Positions 43,818-52,891 are shown, numbered from the stretch's first letter. The stretch: DNA of 54,066 bases from Candidatus Tiamatella incendiivivens (GCA_015522635.1 WALW01000008.1:1-54066), one strand, 5' to 3'. A program made the numbers and translations. The notes: generated by a model not told the origin, from the letters alone.

Positions 43818-45359
43818 TCATTCTTCACGGAGTTTCGTTATCAGAGGGTTCCTAAAGCTAAAGCCGATAAAAACGCGTGCATCATGGAAAAGCTTGCGTA
43901 TCCACGGGTTAATCAAGTACAAGACAGCTAGATAGAGGATAAGACCTATCGTTAGGTGTACTACTAATATAGGGAATTGACTCCAGAAGTGAGTTACTAC
44001 TATCTTGTAAGCACCTACAATGATAAAGTAAAGAGACACTACTATAGACCCTATTGAAACAGCCGCTGCTTCTCTAACTGGGAACTCGTATGCTACCTCA
44101 GCAGTTGTTCTTTTTGCATAGTAGGCTAGCAAAGGTACAGTCGAAACTAATAGTGCTATTACTACTGCTTCTGCAGCCATTAGGGGGTTGGAGCGGTAAT
44201 AGAAGAGTAAAGGTATGAATATCATATAGGCTAGAATGTTTACTATTAGACGAGAGAACGGAGCCTTGAACAAATAGGACGATAGGAGTGTCTTATAATC
44301 CGGCATGCCATACATGTCAACTGCCTCAATACCACGGAGAACTGCATTATATATGAGTGAAAGCCCATTTAGAACAGCGTATATGGAGACTGTTGAAATC
44401 ACAATATATGCTTCAATATAAACAGGATTATAGAGCGTTGCAATAGCCTTAGATAAAACGAGGAATACGGGAAGCATATAACCTATAAAAAACATGAACA
44501 GCCTCAGTGTTTCCTCAAGATCCTGTCCTTTCTTCTCCCTAAGCGTTCTAGCATACAGTGCAGAAGTCCCGGCTCCCGAAGCCTGTAAGAGTGGTGCTTC
44601 AGCAGAGAATCCAACGTTCAAATAAGCCACAGGAACTTCGCTACCAGTAACCCATGAAACAACCGCCCTTAAACCTGATTTTAAGAAAGAGTTCAGCAAC
44701 GTAGTAGTAGGGAGATACCAAGCTTTCAACCAATCAATAGCCAGGTGTAATGAAAACCGTTTGCTGAAAACTTCCATTGCATATAGCCTAGACCATGTAT
44801 ATGAAAGAGCGACAAACAAGGCAAGAGCAACTGATATTATAACACCGCCCAACCTCAAATCTAGATAAACCACGAAGAAATAGACCAGAATTATTCTAAG
44901 GGTCTCATAGATGAAGTTACGGTAAGCCCTGAGCTCCGGTTTTAATACAGCTGCCATTGTTAGTAGAAAAGAATCCAGAGTTTGGAAAAACATTAATGGT
45001 AATCCAAGTAACATATAACTGAAGCCCCAGCCTAGGATTTTCTCCTCTATGACTGAAACGAGTAAATAGATTATTCCTCCCGGAATCCAGTAGAGTATAG
45101 TTAGGATAAGACCGGTTAAACCCGCCTCTTTCCAACCTCTAGCTGTGAATCTAGGAGCCCATGTCGACCATAATACTACTGGGGTAGAGAGCATTAGGGA
45201 TGCTGATAGAATAATCCCCCATAAACCGTACTCTGATACATGAAGTTTTCTAGCCACTATAACAGTGAAACCTATAGCTACAAGCATTCGGTATATCATT
45301 GAAGAGTAGTTTATAATAGTTGAATATCTCAGCCTAATACGGTGCTCCAAACGCCCCAT
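43818..45359 (-). CDS. polysaccharide/lipid-linked oligosaccharide flippase (MATE/Wzx-like)
   Basis: A 513-aa integral membrane protein with about 12-14 hydrophobic helices. The N-terminal MIYRMLVAIGFTVIVARKLHVSEYGLWGIILSAS is typical of the Wzx/RfbX polysaccharide transporter group (ARxLxxxxYGxW). It would flip lipid-linked oligosaccharides for N-glycosylation or surface polymers, fitting the many sequon-rich secreted proteins in the window. No glycosyltransferases lie beside it. Confidence 0.7.
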   Translation of the reverse strand: MGRLEHRIRLRYSTIINYSSMIYRMLVAIGFTVIVARKLHVSEYGLWGIILSASLMLSTPVVLWSTWAPRFTARGWKEAGLTGLILTILYWIPGGIIYLLVSVIEEKILGWGFSYMLLGLPLMFFQTLDSFLLTMAAVLKPELRAYRNFIYETLRIILVYFFVVYLDLRLGGVIISVALALFVALSYTWSRLYAMEVFSKRFSLHLAIDWLKAWYLPTTTLLNSFLKSGLRAVVSWVTGSEVPVAYLNVGFSAEAPLLQASGAGTSALYARTLREKKGQDLEETLRLFMFFIGYMLPVFLVLSKAIATLYNPVYIEAYIVISTVSIYAVLNGLSLIYNAVLRGIEAVDMYGMPDYKTLLSSYLFKAPFSRLIVNILAYMIFIPLLFYYRSNPLMAAEAVVIALLVSTVPLLAYYAKRTTAEVAYEFPVREAAAVSIGSIVVSLYFIIVGAYKIVVTHFWSQFPILVVHLTIGLILYLAVLYLINPWIRKLFHDARVFIGFSFRNPLITKLREE

Positions 45360-45537
45360 ACACCGAGAAGAATTATACCGCTATATTGGAATATTAAACA
45401 ACTCCGAAACCACACATAATGCAAAGACATATTCTAAACACTAGCAGGTTAGTAGACTAGGAATAGTAGGTATAATACCTGGAGTGAAGTAGAAATCGAA
45501 GGATATGGAAAAGAAAGTAGGTATAATAACTAGGCTC

Positions 45538-46344
45538 CTAAGAGCCGCTCTGGAGAAACTGCATCACTACACTAACAAACCTATCAAGCTCTTGAAGTAT
45601 CAAACCATGACCCGAATTCTCGAATATAACTAGCCTAGAGTTAGGTATTTTCTTCGCCAGGAGCCTACCATTATCTGGAGGAATTATGATATCCTTTCCT
45701 CCTGAGATAACCAGTGTAGATGCCCTGATCTTATCCAGTTTATCATAGGCATTGAACTCTAAGATAGCCTCTAGCTGCCTATTATAGGCATGGGCAGGCA
45801 TGGGGTATTGCAGTGCCCTCTTAATATATGACTTCAATTCCTCCCGGTGTTCCTCTACGTATTCCTTTGTCAGAAGAGTCTCTATCAACATCTCAGCAAG
45901 AACCTCAACCTGTACACTAGACCTGTCCAAGAGTAGTTGCTTCATAGCTTCCGGCGTTGGAGGAACAGCCTCCGGTCCACCTGTAGAGGTTACACATAAA
46001 ACAAGTTTCCCGACAACCTCAGGGTAACGGATGGCAAGTGACTGTGCGATCATCCCACCCATAGAAACACCCAGGATATGTGCTTTCCTTATTCCTAAGT
46101 AATCCATAAGCCCCAACACGTCATCTGCCATAAGGTCGATTGTGTACTTACTGTCAGGCTTATCGCTCCTTCCAGCCCCGCGGTTGTCTAATACAACGAC
46201 ACTATAATCTTTCGAGAACTCCTTGATTATCCTCAGCGGCCACCAATTAGAGTCAGCCCCCAAACCCATGATCATTACTAGAGGAAAACCCTCACCGTGA
46301 ACTTCATAATATAATTTTATCCCATTTACTGTAGCGTACGGCAA
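45538..46344 (-). CDS. alpha/beta-fold hydrolase
   Basis: A 268-aa alpha/beta hydrolase. IMGLGADSNWW contains the oxyanion-hole region, VVLDNRGAGRSDKPD is the strand-4 motif, GVSMGGMIAQSLA is the nucleophile elbow (Ser near 95), and GGKDIIIPPDNG and FENSGHGLILQE give Asp and His. It could be an esterase, lipase or C-C hydrolase. The TTG start is used. It stands alone upstream of the accessory region. Confidence 0.78.
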   Translation of the reverse strand: MPYATVNGIKLYYEVHGEGFPLVMIMGLGADSNWWPLRIIKEFSKDYSVVVLDNRGAGRSDKPDSKYTIDLMADDVLGLMDYLGIRKAHILGVSMGGMIAQSLAIRYPEVVGKLVLCVTSTGGPEAVPPTPEAMKQLLLDRSSVQVEVLAEMLIETLLTKEYVEEHREELKSYIKRALQYPMPAHAYNRQLEAILEFNAYDKLDKIRASTLVISGGKDIIIPPDNGRLLAKKIPNSRLVIFENSGHGLILQELDRFVSVVMQFLQSGS

Positions 46345-46609
46345 TGAGAATCCACCGACTTGAAATATAGCTAATAATGCTAAAATAATTAGACAATCGA
46401 TCGCCTATATAATATCACTAACCTAGAAATAATAAATCCATAAAATAATTAATAATACCTGTGACTTCTCGGTTACACGAAGGAGATTTTGTATGAAACA
46501 AAAACAATAGTCCAAGTATATGCAGTAGGAGAAAAATAGTAAACTCCCTGAAACCGCAGAGGGCTTTATTTCGACGTAGGATATTAATAAAAGGCAGAAA
46601 CATTCTGAT

Positions 46610-47049
46610 ATGAGACATATATCGGAAAAGAAGCATGAAATAATAACCATAATTATAATTGTAATTTTAGTTGTCAGTATGCTTCAGTACATCTTCAGCA
46701 GTTCACTTATCTTTCCAAGCACTGACAAGGAAACATATAATCAAGGAGAAAAGGCAGTAGTCACCCTCTGGAATCTAGGGCTCAGAAATATCTAAACAGG
46801 AGTAGGCAATTACTATGTGGAGATTTACAATAATGGTCATTGGGAAGCCTGTGAAAACCTGACATCAAAATACCGTCCAGAAGTACTGCTACAACTATAT
46901 TTAGGAGGTACAATTATAAGGGGATGATAAACCTTGACGATGCACAGCCGAGGAAATACCGTGTTGTAAAGGAGGTTTCATTAGATAGCAATTTTAATAA
47001 CAAGATAACGCACACAGCGTATTTTACTATAAAACCAGAGCATCTATAA
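46610..47049 (+). pseudogene. broken membrane-anchored Ig-like (BIG_14-type) surface protein
   Basis: From ATG 46610 a signal or membrane helix (IITIIIIVILVVSML) leads into an Ig-like domain (ETYNQGEKAVVTLWNLGLRNI). An in-frame TAA at 46793-46795 interrupts it, the frame continues with YYVEIYNNGHWEAC, and a 1-nt loss in the G-run near 46920-46923 brings a second stop. The domain then resumes as INLDDAQPRKYRVVKEV and ends at 47049. The pattern of EIYNNGxW and PxKYRVVK is that of bacterial/archaeal Ig-like intracellular or surface domains. Two lesions make it a pseudogene unless the sequence is in error. Confidence 0.65.
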
Positions 47050-47102
47050 CGACTAGTCATATGGTATTGATACCGGATCAGCACATCACATTCCTATTTA
47101 TT

Positions 47103-47195
47103 TTACTGTAACCTCTCTTTCATTTCTTCATAGGTTATTTCAACCCACCCCCAGACTGTAAAGTAATACCTGTCAACTCTCTTCTGGATTAGTAT
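47103..47195 (-). pseudogene. short coding remnant in the gap 47050-47352
   Basis: The gap 47050-47352 contains no intact gene. On the - strand a 30-codon open stretch reads QKRVDRYYFTVWGWVEITYEE and ends with MKERLQ and a stop, with protein-like composition. It is preceded by a stop in the same frame and by YPIGLIHKY in a neighbouring frame. It looks like the C-terminal end of a lost gene, family unknown. Evidence is composition only. Confidence 0.2.
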
Positions 47196-47352
47196 TTATG
47201 TATCAGTCCTATTGGATAGAGTATCCATAATTATTATGCTTTCCAAAGTAACCTTGAATATCCAGGAGTAAGGTATTTTAAGAATATATGCCCGTCGTAT
47301 ACAAATCAAGTGAACGTGTATACACCAATTAACTAGTGAGAGGTGGTGACAG

Positions 47353-48045
47353 TTGGAAACTAGCCATAAGATCTACCTGGTTATAGCTGCTGGACTAATG
47401 CTAGCGCTACTAATAATTCCCCTATCTAATACTACCCCTCTAGCAGAAGCCAGAACTACCGTGACCAAGACAACAGGGATATTGAACAACAGTATTCCAA
47501 TCTATTATATAGGATATGATTACAGAATAATCCACTCCTTCAAACACATTACCGTTAACCCCGGTCAAGCCTCAAGTAATAATCAGCACATAACAATCAT
47601 AGACCTACGATACGTTGAACCAGATACTGCACAAGAACTAATGGGATCATCCTTCAATAACAAAGATCCATTCGTCCTAATAGGAGCATCGGGAGATATA
47701 ATGAGATTAATCACCCACTCCGAATCAAGCATCCCCTCACCATCAACTAACCTAATGTACGCTCAACACAATAAATTAACAGAAACATCATTGAAAGTCG
47801 TTATATACGGTTATATCCCACTTTCCCAGGGAAAGAGCATTTCAATATCAATAATCAACACCAATAATAATGTCAGTGCATTCATACAATCAGTACAGGA
47901 GGTATACTCTGAAATAGTCGCCAGTCTCAATGCAATGAATAATCCTAACCTGCCAAGTGGAATAACACCTGGTATCACTCATAACAGGGCAACTAAGACC
48001 CCTTCTTACTGTGAACTAATCCTTAAACTAAACGAAAAGCTTTAA
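47353..48045 (+). CDS. secreted protein of unknown function
   Basis: A 230-aa protein with an N-terminal signal helix (about residues 6-24). The mature part is polar, rich in Asn, Ser and Thr with many glycosylation sequons, and carries a single Cys near the end. I recognise no domain. GAGGTGGTGA lies just before TTG 47353. It lies in the accessory region next to the broken Ig-like gene, and the base composition is A-rich. Confidence 0.5.
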   Translation: METSHKIYLVIAAGLMLALLIIPLSNTTPLAEARTTVTKTTGILNNSIPIYYIGYDYRIIHSFKHITVNPGQASSNNQHITIIDLRYVEPDTAQELMGSSFNNKDPFVLIGASGDIMRLITHSESSIPSPSTNLMYAQHNKLTETSLKVVIYGYIPLSQGKSISISIINTNNNVSAFIQSVQEVYSEIVASLNAMNNPNLPSGITPGITHNRATKTPSYCELILKLNEKL

Positions 48046-48163
48046 TCAAACGAATAATTGTATATAACTGCATTTTAATTAAAACTTATACCACCTTAAA
48101 ATACCTGCTCACTAAGATTACGAAGATGACAGGAGAATAGAATAGTTAAAGTTCGTCTTAGTA

Positions 48164-48389
48164 TTAATTGTTTAATAATATCTCTGTTTTTGACGTCATA
48201 GTTATCTTTTTAGTAGTTGATTGGGTGATGTGGTTCGTTTCGGACTTGATGTGGTGTACGTAGTCAATCTTTACTATTACACTAGCTTTTATGTTGCTCT
48301 GCCTAGGTACCTCTCTTGATAGGGTAATCAGCTCCTCTAGCTCCGCTAGCTCTAACTTATAGCCTAAACAGCTTCAAATAATCATGCAT
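48164..48389 (-). pseudogene. frameshifted small gene remnant
   Basis: This lies in the 450-bp gap 48046-48495. On the - strand ATG 48389 begins MHDYLKLFRL and meets a stop. One base away, an open frame continues as YKLELAELEELITLSREVP, then KASVIVKIDYVHHIKSE, to a stop at 48164. Joined, these give about 75 protein-like residues of unknown family, with a coiled-coil-like first half. The frameshift is near 48360. The rest of the gap shows nothing recognisable. Confidence 0.3.
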
Positions 48390-48495
48390 AGATTTGGGGG
48401 AGCCTAGGTTCAAACTTTCCCGTTTATAATTTTTCCTTTAAAACCTGATCCATATAGTAAAATATAAAACAGAGTTTAAAATATGATGCATAAGG

Positions 48496-48861
48496 TCAGG
48501 GTTCTATCACTGTTATTTTATTCAGATTGGAGCCTGCCGGTTTACTCGCAGTATAGACTTGCACACTTCTAGCATTGTGCACATTCTGTGAGACATCTCC
48601 TGCCACAATGAGGAAGAATTCCCCGTTGGAATGCTCCATGGGCACACCAGAGTACATCTTCAGGGTGTACTCGCGGCCGTTGATTATTACTTTCACAATA
48701 CCCTTAGTCATCCACACTACCTTACCCTTCACCGGGTAGGCTAAACTGGCACTGGTTCTATTAGCGTTCACCATGGGCATAAACCGCAAGGTGGCTACTA
48801 ATACCAGTATCACTAGCAATGATACTGCCATTAAGCCGTATTTACTCTTGGACTTCAACAT
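48496..48861 (-). CDS. small exported protein of unknown function
   Basis: A 121-aa protein with an N-terminal membrane helix or signal (about residues 9-30) and a compact beta-rich domain (GKVVWMTKGIVKVIINGREYTLKMYSG, FFLIVAGDVSQ). No family is recognised. The ATG follows AAGGTG. It stands alone between remnants in the accessory region. Confidence 0.5.
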   Translation of the reverse strand: MLKSKSKYGLMAVSLLVILVLVATLRFMPMVNANRTSASLAYPVKGKVVWMTKGIVKVIINGREYTLKMYSGVPMEHSNGEFFLIVAGDVSQNVHNARSVQVYTASKPAGSNLNKITVIEP

Positions 48862-48935
48862 GGTTCACCTTGGAGTTACTTATCCATATCTATTAAAATA
48901 GGTTTAGACCCCTTATTTTTTTCTCACAACTGAGG

Positions 48936-49103
48936 GTGACCTTTCACAGGAAGACTAAATACATAGACAGCGGAACACAAAGTATAGTAAAGCAGGCCAG
49001 ATTAAGGGTCTGTAGAGTTCGAAGGGGAGGGATGCCGAGGTATAAAAACACACTGAAAAACGAGTATAAATGGGACAGGAACCCTTCTGAAATATTAACT
49101 TAA
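48936..49103 (+). CDS. possible small basic protein (55 aa)
   Basis: An open frame from GTG 48936 to TAA 49103 encodes a very basic peptide (VKQARLRVCRVRRGG, RYKNTLKNEYKW). It lies in the 412-bp stretch 48862-49273, which otherwise holds nothing recognisable. No strong ribosome site and no family. It could equally be the worn end of a lost gene. Confidence 0.2.
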   Translation: MTFHRKTKYIDSGTQSIVKQARLRVCRVRRGGMPRYKNTLKNEYKWDRNPSEILT

Positions 49104-49273
49104 AACAGATATGACTTTGTGATCAGGGATCTCGTTACAGTGATCGGTAGTATATGAGTACTCTTCGAGCATACATAAAATTATTTAGTCATCATCGGCT
49201 GGTTTGTTTTAGAGTGTTCTTCCTAGGTAACAATTATTTGCTTTCAGTGCGTGTTAATAATTGGGGAATTGTT

Positions 49274-49474
49274 TTGTCCCGAGTGATAAGAGCTAAATAC
49301 ACTGGGGGAGTTTTGAAGCCCTTGGACGAGCTTAACTTAAACGAAGGAGAGATAGTGTCTATTATCATAGAGAAGAAGCTCCCCACCGGCATAGCAGACT
49401 TGGTAAATGAGATGAGGAAAAACACGCCTAAAACAGAGAATCCTGTAAAAGTTCTCGGGGAACTGAGGAGATGA
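49274..49474 (+). CDS. vapB: VapB-type antitoxin, DUF104 family
   Basis: A 66-aa antitoxin of the archaeal DUF104/VapB family. SRVIRAKYTGGVLKPLDELNLNEGE matches the second copy at 53207 (SKVIRVRYEKGILKPLEPIEFREGE), which fixes the start at TTG 49274 rather than the longer upstream frame. The N-terminus is the AbrB-like DNA-binding part and the tail binds the toxin. It overlaps vapC by 4 bp. Expected to neutralise the toxin and repress its own operon. Confidence 0.8.
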   Translation: MSRVIRAKYTGGVLKPLDELNLNEGEIVSIIIEKKLPTGIADLVNEMRKNTPKTENPVKVLGELRR

Positions 49475-49920
49475 TTGTAGTCGACGCCAGCGTGTTTATA
49501 GACTCCTTATTCAGCAGTAACGCTGAAAGGTATCAGAAATCCATAGACTTCCTCAAGGCAGTTGAAGGACTACCAATATATGCACCCAGAATACTCAGAG
49601 TAGAACTGGTAGCAGTGGCCCGTAGACTCGGCTACAAAGGCGAACGGAAAGAATTACTGGAAATTACGGAGAAATTGAACTTGGTTGGAGAAAATGAAAT
49701 AATCAACCTTGCAGAATACGTGGCAGACCAAATACACCCCAGGGCAGTCGACACGTATTATATAGCTACTGCAATACTCACGGGAAGCATACTCGTATCA
49801 AACGATAGACTAATGGCTGAAAACTCCGGGAAAGCCGGAATAGAAGCATACTACCTGCTCGAAGAACACGAGGCAGCCAAAGACAAACTAGGAGAACTAA
49901 AACAAAACATGCAAGATTAA
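49471..49920 (+). CDS. vapC: VapC-type PIN ribonuclease toxin
   Basis: A 149-aa PIN-domain toxin. Acidic metal ligands are visible in VVDASVFIDSLF (first Asp), PRILRVELVAVARRLG (Glu) and the late AVDTYYIATAILTGSILVSNDRLM (two Asp). The ATG is within the vapB stop region, giving translational coupling. VapC toxins cleave tRNA or rRNA. The A/C-rich codon style resembles nurA-herA and the other vapC, suggesting acquired DNA. Confidence 0.85.
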   Translation: MIVVDASVFIDSLFSSNAERYQKSIDFLKAVEGLPIYAPRILRVELVAVARRLGYKGERKELLEITEKLNLVGENEIINLAEYVADQIHPRAVDTYYIATAILTGSILVSNDRLMAENSGKAGIEAYYLLEEHEAAKDKLGELKQNMQD

Positions 49921-49993
49921 CGGGTTTAAACCCCCTATGCGAGTAATGTTATTATTATACAACCCCCAATAACACACTGTACAGTGAGCCTGC

Positions 49994-50302
49994 TTGCCTC
50001 CCAGCCAGGTGGACACAGCAATATACAACTCAATTATACATGCGATGAGCCGCAGAGGCCTCCTAGCCTGGATCCGAGGCGCCCTCAGGGACGATGAAGA
50101 CCCGGGTGTATCTAGGGAAGCCGCAGGGATCCTCGGGAAACAAGGCCTACTAGAGGTGGCCCGCAGGTACCTCCAGGGGAGGATAGACCTATACCTCAAC
50201 CAGCCCCTCCCCGGGGGCGGGAGGCTCATCGACGCTCTAGGCGGTAGCGTCGAGTTAGCCGAGAACGGAGTACTCCTCTACCAAGGCGAGCCTGGGTGTT
50301 AG
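49994..50302 (+). CDS. small hypothetical protein, GC-rich
   Basis: A 102-aa, mainly helical protein (AIYNSIIHAMSRRGLLAWIRGAL, VSREAAGILGKQGLLEVARRYLQG). I do not recognise it; a helix-turn-helix-like pattern is possible. GC content rises noticeably across this gene and its downstream neighbours, unlike the flanking AT-rich remnants. The start TTG 49994 or GTG 50009 is uncertain. It is followed 28 bp later by the protease-like fragment. Confidence 0.4.
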   Translation: MPPSQVDTAIYNSIIHAMSRRGLLAWIRGALRDDEDPGVSREAAGILGKQGLLEVARRYLQGRIDLYLNQPLPGGGRLIDALGGSVELAENGVLLYQGEPGC

Positions 50303-50330
50303 CAGGAGCTTCTATTATCAATTATTGAAT

Positions 50331-50813
50331 ATGAAGAGACCAGTTCCCAGCAGGGTTGTTGCCAGACTATTGGAGGTTCTCCCCGATGACGCTGTCTTGA
50401 AGGCTGAGCCGGTGTTCTTCTCTAACTATGTTAAATACTCTAAGCTAGATCTTCCCGTGGATAAGCTGGTTCAACTGCTGGTTGATTATATTCGTAAGCA
50501 TCCTGCCAGTGCCAAGATCCTCGTGTCTTCCCTGCAGAAGGAGGCTGAGAGGCTTGGTTTAACCACAGGAGTAATCACAACATTTAATGGTGCGCTTTAC
50601 GATTATATCAACTCAAAAATATCAGGATTCTATATAACCAACCATGTTGATCATGGTGATAGCGGGGGAATAGTATATACACAGGGCAGTAACGGTTATT
50701 ATGGTTTAGGGATAGTTGTAGCTATCGTTTCCACGGACAATGAAAATGCAACTCTAGTAGTACCCATATTCAGGATCACAGATGACATAGGAGTCAAGAT
50801 TTACACGGGGTGA
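50331..50813 (+). CDS. chimeric protein with a trypsin-like GDSGG segment
   Basis: A 160-aa protein in two parts. Residues 1 to about 80 are helical (VVARLLEVLPDD, LVQLLVDYIRKH) and unrecognised. From about residue 98 it reads like the C-terminal third of a chymotrypsin-fold protease: VDHGDSGGIVYT (Ser 111), then GIVVAIVST and TLVVPIFRI. The His and Asp parts of the triad are missing, so it is probably a truncated or rearranged protease gene, or a pseudo-protease. ATG 50331 is preferred to TTG 50325. Its last codons carry the RBS for the next gene. Confidence 0.5.
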   Translation: MKRPVPSRVVARLLEVLPDDAVLKAEPVFFSNYVKYSKLDLPVDKLVQLLVDYIRKHPASAKILVSSLQKEAERLGLTTGVITTFNGALYDYINSKISGFYITNHVDHGDSGGIVYTQGSNGYYGLGIVVAIVSTDNENATLVVPIFRITDDIGVKIYTG

Positions 50814-50818
50814 CTTCC

Positions 50819-51808
50819 ATGGAGAACAACTTAGTGTTGAGGAGTTTATCCGGGCTGATTTTACTGTCAGCTATAGTACTTGCTATAGTTGCTTACCCGT
50901 CGGCCGCTATCGGGGGACAGGTGCCGCATTATAGTGAGTATTGGCTTGGTGGTCTTAGGGTTGTCCTGGTGGATCCCCGGACTCCGGATTTGGTTATACG
51001 GTATAAGGGGCTGAACTATGTGGACTTCAATACATCCAACGACTACGCCACACTTGGACCCCGGGTTATCCCGGGCTTGAACATGGCTGGTAACACGACT
51101 CCGATCAACTCCACGGTTCTCTCCAAGGCCATCGGCCCTGTCGCTGGATACTTGGAAAACCGGAATGTGACCGGGGAACCTGTAGGCGTGGATTACCCCG
51201 TGGTGATCCACCGGGACTACAGTACAGTTGAAGTGGTTGTGAACCCGGACAAGGATCCCCTAGAGGCGTCAATGCCTATAGCCAAGGCCCTCAAGCCTCT
51301 GCTACTGGAGCACGGCTATACCACGCTTATAGTAGTGAGAGAATTATCAGGTACCCCCTTCACCAGACTGTCCAAGGCGGCAGAAGTGTTAAACCATGTA
51401 TTCGAGGAGTTGGTTGACGGTAATTATACAGGTAACCCTCCAGTCTACCTGCAGCGGTTAGCGGAGAATATCAGGGAGAACCCTGACAGGATGTACTTGT
51501 TGGTTGGGACAGGAGTATATGGGAGTGTAGTCATAGACTTCTGGGGCCCGAAGCCGAATAAGACGCAGGTCTATAACATGGTTAAGTGGATAAGGGACAA
51601 GGCAGGCCCCGAGTACAGCGACGTCCCAGTCTACATAGTATTCCACAGCGGGCAACCCCCTAAGCTCGCCCTAATGACATTCACTGTAACCCACAGAACA
51701 ATAACCACTAGGCCACCACCCAGCATAAGCTACTCCACCACAGGTATCATACTCACTATAGGACTCGCCATAGTATTGATGGCGGTTATACTCAAACGAA
51801 AATACTAG
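50819..51808 (+). CDS. secreted protein with C-terminal membrane anchor
   Basis: A roughly 329-aa surface protein. It has a signal helix at about 10-30, an extracellular domain with several sequons and alternating strand/helix pattern (AKALKPLLLEHGYTTLIVVREL, VYLLVGTG-type strands), a Pro/Thr linker, and a C-terminal membrane helix ending in KRKY. No enzyme motif is recognised. GGGGTGA overlapping the upstream stop lies 5 nt before ATG 50819, which decides the start and couples it to the protease-like gene, perhaps as its surface partner. Confidence 0.55.
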   Translation: MENNLVLRSLSGLILLSAIVLAIVAYPSAAIGGQVPHYSEYWLGGLRVVLVDPRTPDLVIRYKGLNYVDFNTSNDYATLGPRVIPGLNMAGNTTPINSTVLSKAIGPVAGYLENRNVTGEPVGVDYPVVIHRDYSTVEVVVNPDKDPLEASMPIAKALKPLLLEHGYTTLIVVRELSGTPFTRLSKAAEVLNHVFEELVDGNYTGNPPVYLQRLAENIRENPDRMYLLVGTGVYGSVVIDFWGPKPNKTQVYNMVKWIRDKAGPEYSDVPVYIVFHSGQPPKLALMTFTVTHRTITTRPPPSISYSTTGIILTIGLAIVLMAVILKRKY

Positions 51809-52017
51809 AATCCATCTAAAACTCATAAATCTTTTTTCTACTAACTCCCCGGTTAAGATATTTCCTAATCCTAGGACAGTATTATATGGGAAGCCTTGTC
51901 GACGAAGACAGAGCCAGCCGTGATGCTGAAGGAAATAGGTTCCCCTGTAAGATCTGGAGGAGGCGCCAGAGGCATTTGACAAGCTGAGCACACTGGAGAG
52001 GAGCATTGTTGGGGTGA

Positions 52018-52287
52018 TGGAGGTTACCGCAAAAGCTCCCAAGACTGTCAGGACGTGAAGTAATTAGAATATTAACCAGGAAATTCGGATTCAAGGTAAG
52101 GAAGCGGCGGGGAAGCCATGTCGTACTAACCAAGTACAGCAGGAAAGAGAAAGTAGTGACAGTAACCCCGCTCCACCCTGAATTCAAACTGGGAACAATT
52201 CCAGGAGTACTCATTGAGTACTATGGGAAATATAGTCCACATAGAGATATTTTGATACATTGCTTCCCTCAGCGTTTTATGACATAA
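52018..52287 (+). pseudogene. HicA-like toxin without a usable start
   Basis: An open frame of 89 codons encodes QKLPRLSGREVIRIL, GFKVRKRRGSHVVLTKY and VTVTPLHPEFKLGTIPGVL, matching the HicA double-stranded-RNA-binding toxin fold. There is no ATG, GTG or TTG near its beginning, and the C-terminal tail after GVL is unlike HicA. Just upstream (about 51890-52060), pieces in other frames (EEAPEAFDKLSTLERSIVGVMEV) look like remains of another small gene, perhaps the antitoxin. I read the stretch 51809-52335 as a decayed toxin-antitoxin locus. Confidence 0.5.
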
Positions 52288-52335
52288 AAAGTTAAGGTTT
52301 AGACATTATATTAAATTTCTATGGTGTGTTGAGGA

Positions 52336-52572
52336 GTGGAGCACAGGTTTAAGTGGATAACTGTGGATCCCAATGTGTCCCACGGCAAACCAGTATTCAA
52401 AGGAACCCGGATACTCGTCTCCGACATACTGGAGATGCTTTCTGCCGGGATGAGCATTGAGGATGTACTCAAGGAATACCCCCAACTTTCAAGGGAGATG
52501 ATATACGAGGCCATTGGGCTTGCTGCTGAGCTGTTGAGGAGGGAAAGGAGTGTCATACCGATTCCTGCTTGA
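52336..52572 (+). CDS. DUF433 antitoxin
   Basis: A 78-aa DUF433 protein. FKWITVDPNVSHGKPVFKGTRI, VSDILEMLSAGMSIEDVLKEYP and REMIYEAIGLAAELL are the complete family signature with its helix-turn-helix. DUF433 genes pair with DUF5615 PIN-like toxins, exactly as here, with a 23-bp overlap. The GTG start follows TGAGGA. Confidence 0.85.
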   Translation: MEHRFKWITVDPNVSHGKPVFKGTRILVSDILEMLSAGMSIEDVLKEYPQLSREMIYEAIGLAAELLRRERSVIPIPA

Positions 52573-52891
52573 CGAGAACGTTCCCCGCAGTGTATTCAAG
52601 TACTTGGAATCCAACGGGTATGACGTTGAATACGTTCCAAGCGATGCCGACGACAGGATCGTGGTAGGAATCGCGAGAAGGAAGGACTTAATACTAGTCA
52701 CAAGAGACAGTGATTTCGCAGACGAGATACGCTACCCTCCCGGGTCTCATCCTGGAATAATAGTACTTAGAATCCACCCAGCCAAACCTGAAACAATGAT
52801 AGAACGCTTGGCATATACACTGGATAATATTCGCGATTTCCATGGGAAAACAACGATAATTTATAACGATAGAATTGAATCAATAAAATAA
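52550..52891 (+). CDS. DUF5615 PIN-like toxin
   Basis: A 113-aa Mut7-C/DUF5615 PIN-fold protein. RFLLDENVPRSVFKYLESNGYDV carries the first Asp, DDRIVVGIARRKDLILVTRDSDF carries the later acidic pair, and PGIIVLRI closes the fold. The GTG start lies within the DUF433 gene after GGAG. It is presumed to be a ribonuclease held inactive by the DUF433 partner. Confidence 0.82.
   Translation: MSYRFLLDENVPRSVFKYLESNGYDVEYVPSDADDRIVVGIARRKDLILVTRDSDFADEIRYPPGSHPGIIVLRIHPAKPETMIERLAYTLDNIRDFHGKTTIIYNDRIESIK

Noticed and set aside
48395-48432. AGGTTCAAAC resembling a tRNA T-loop
   Set aside because: The flanking bases do not form a T-stem and no other tRNA arms are nearby.
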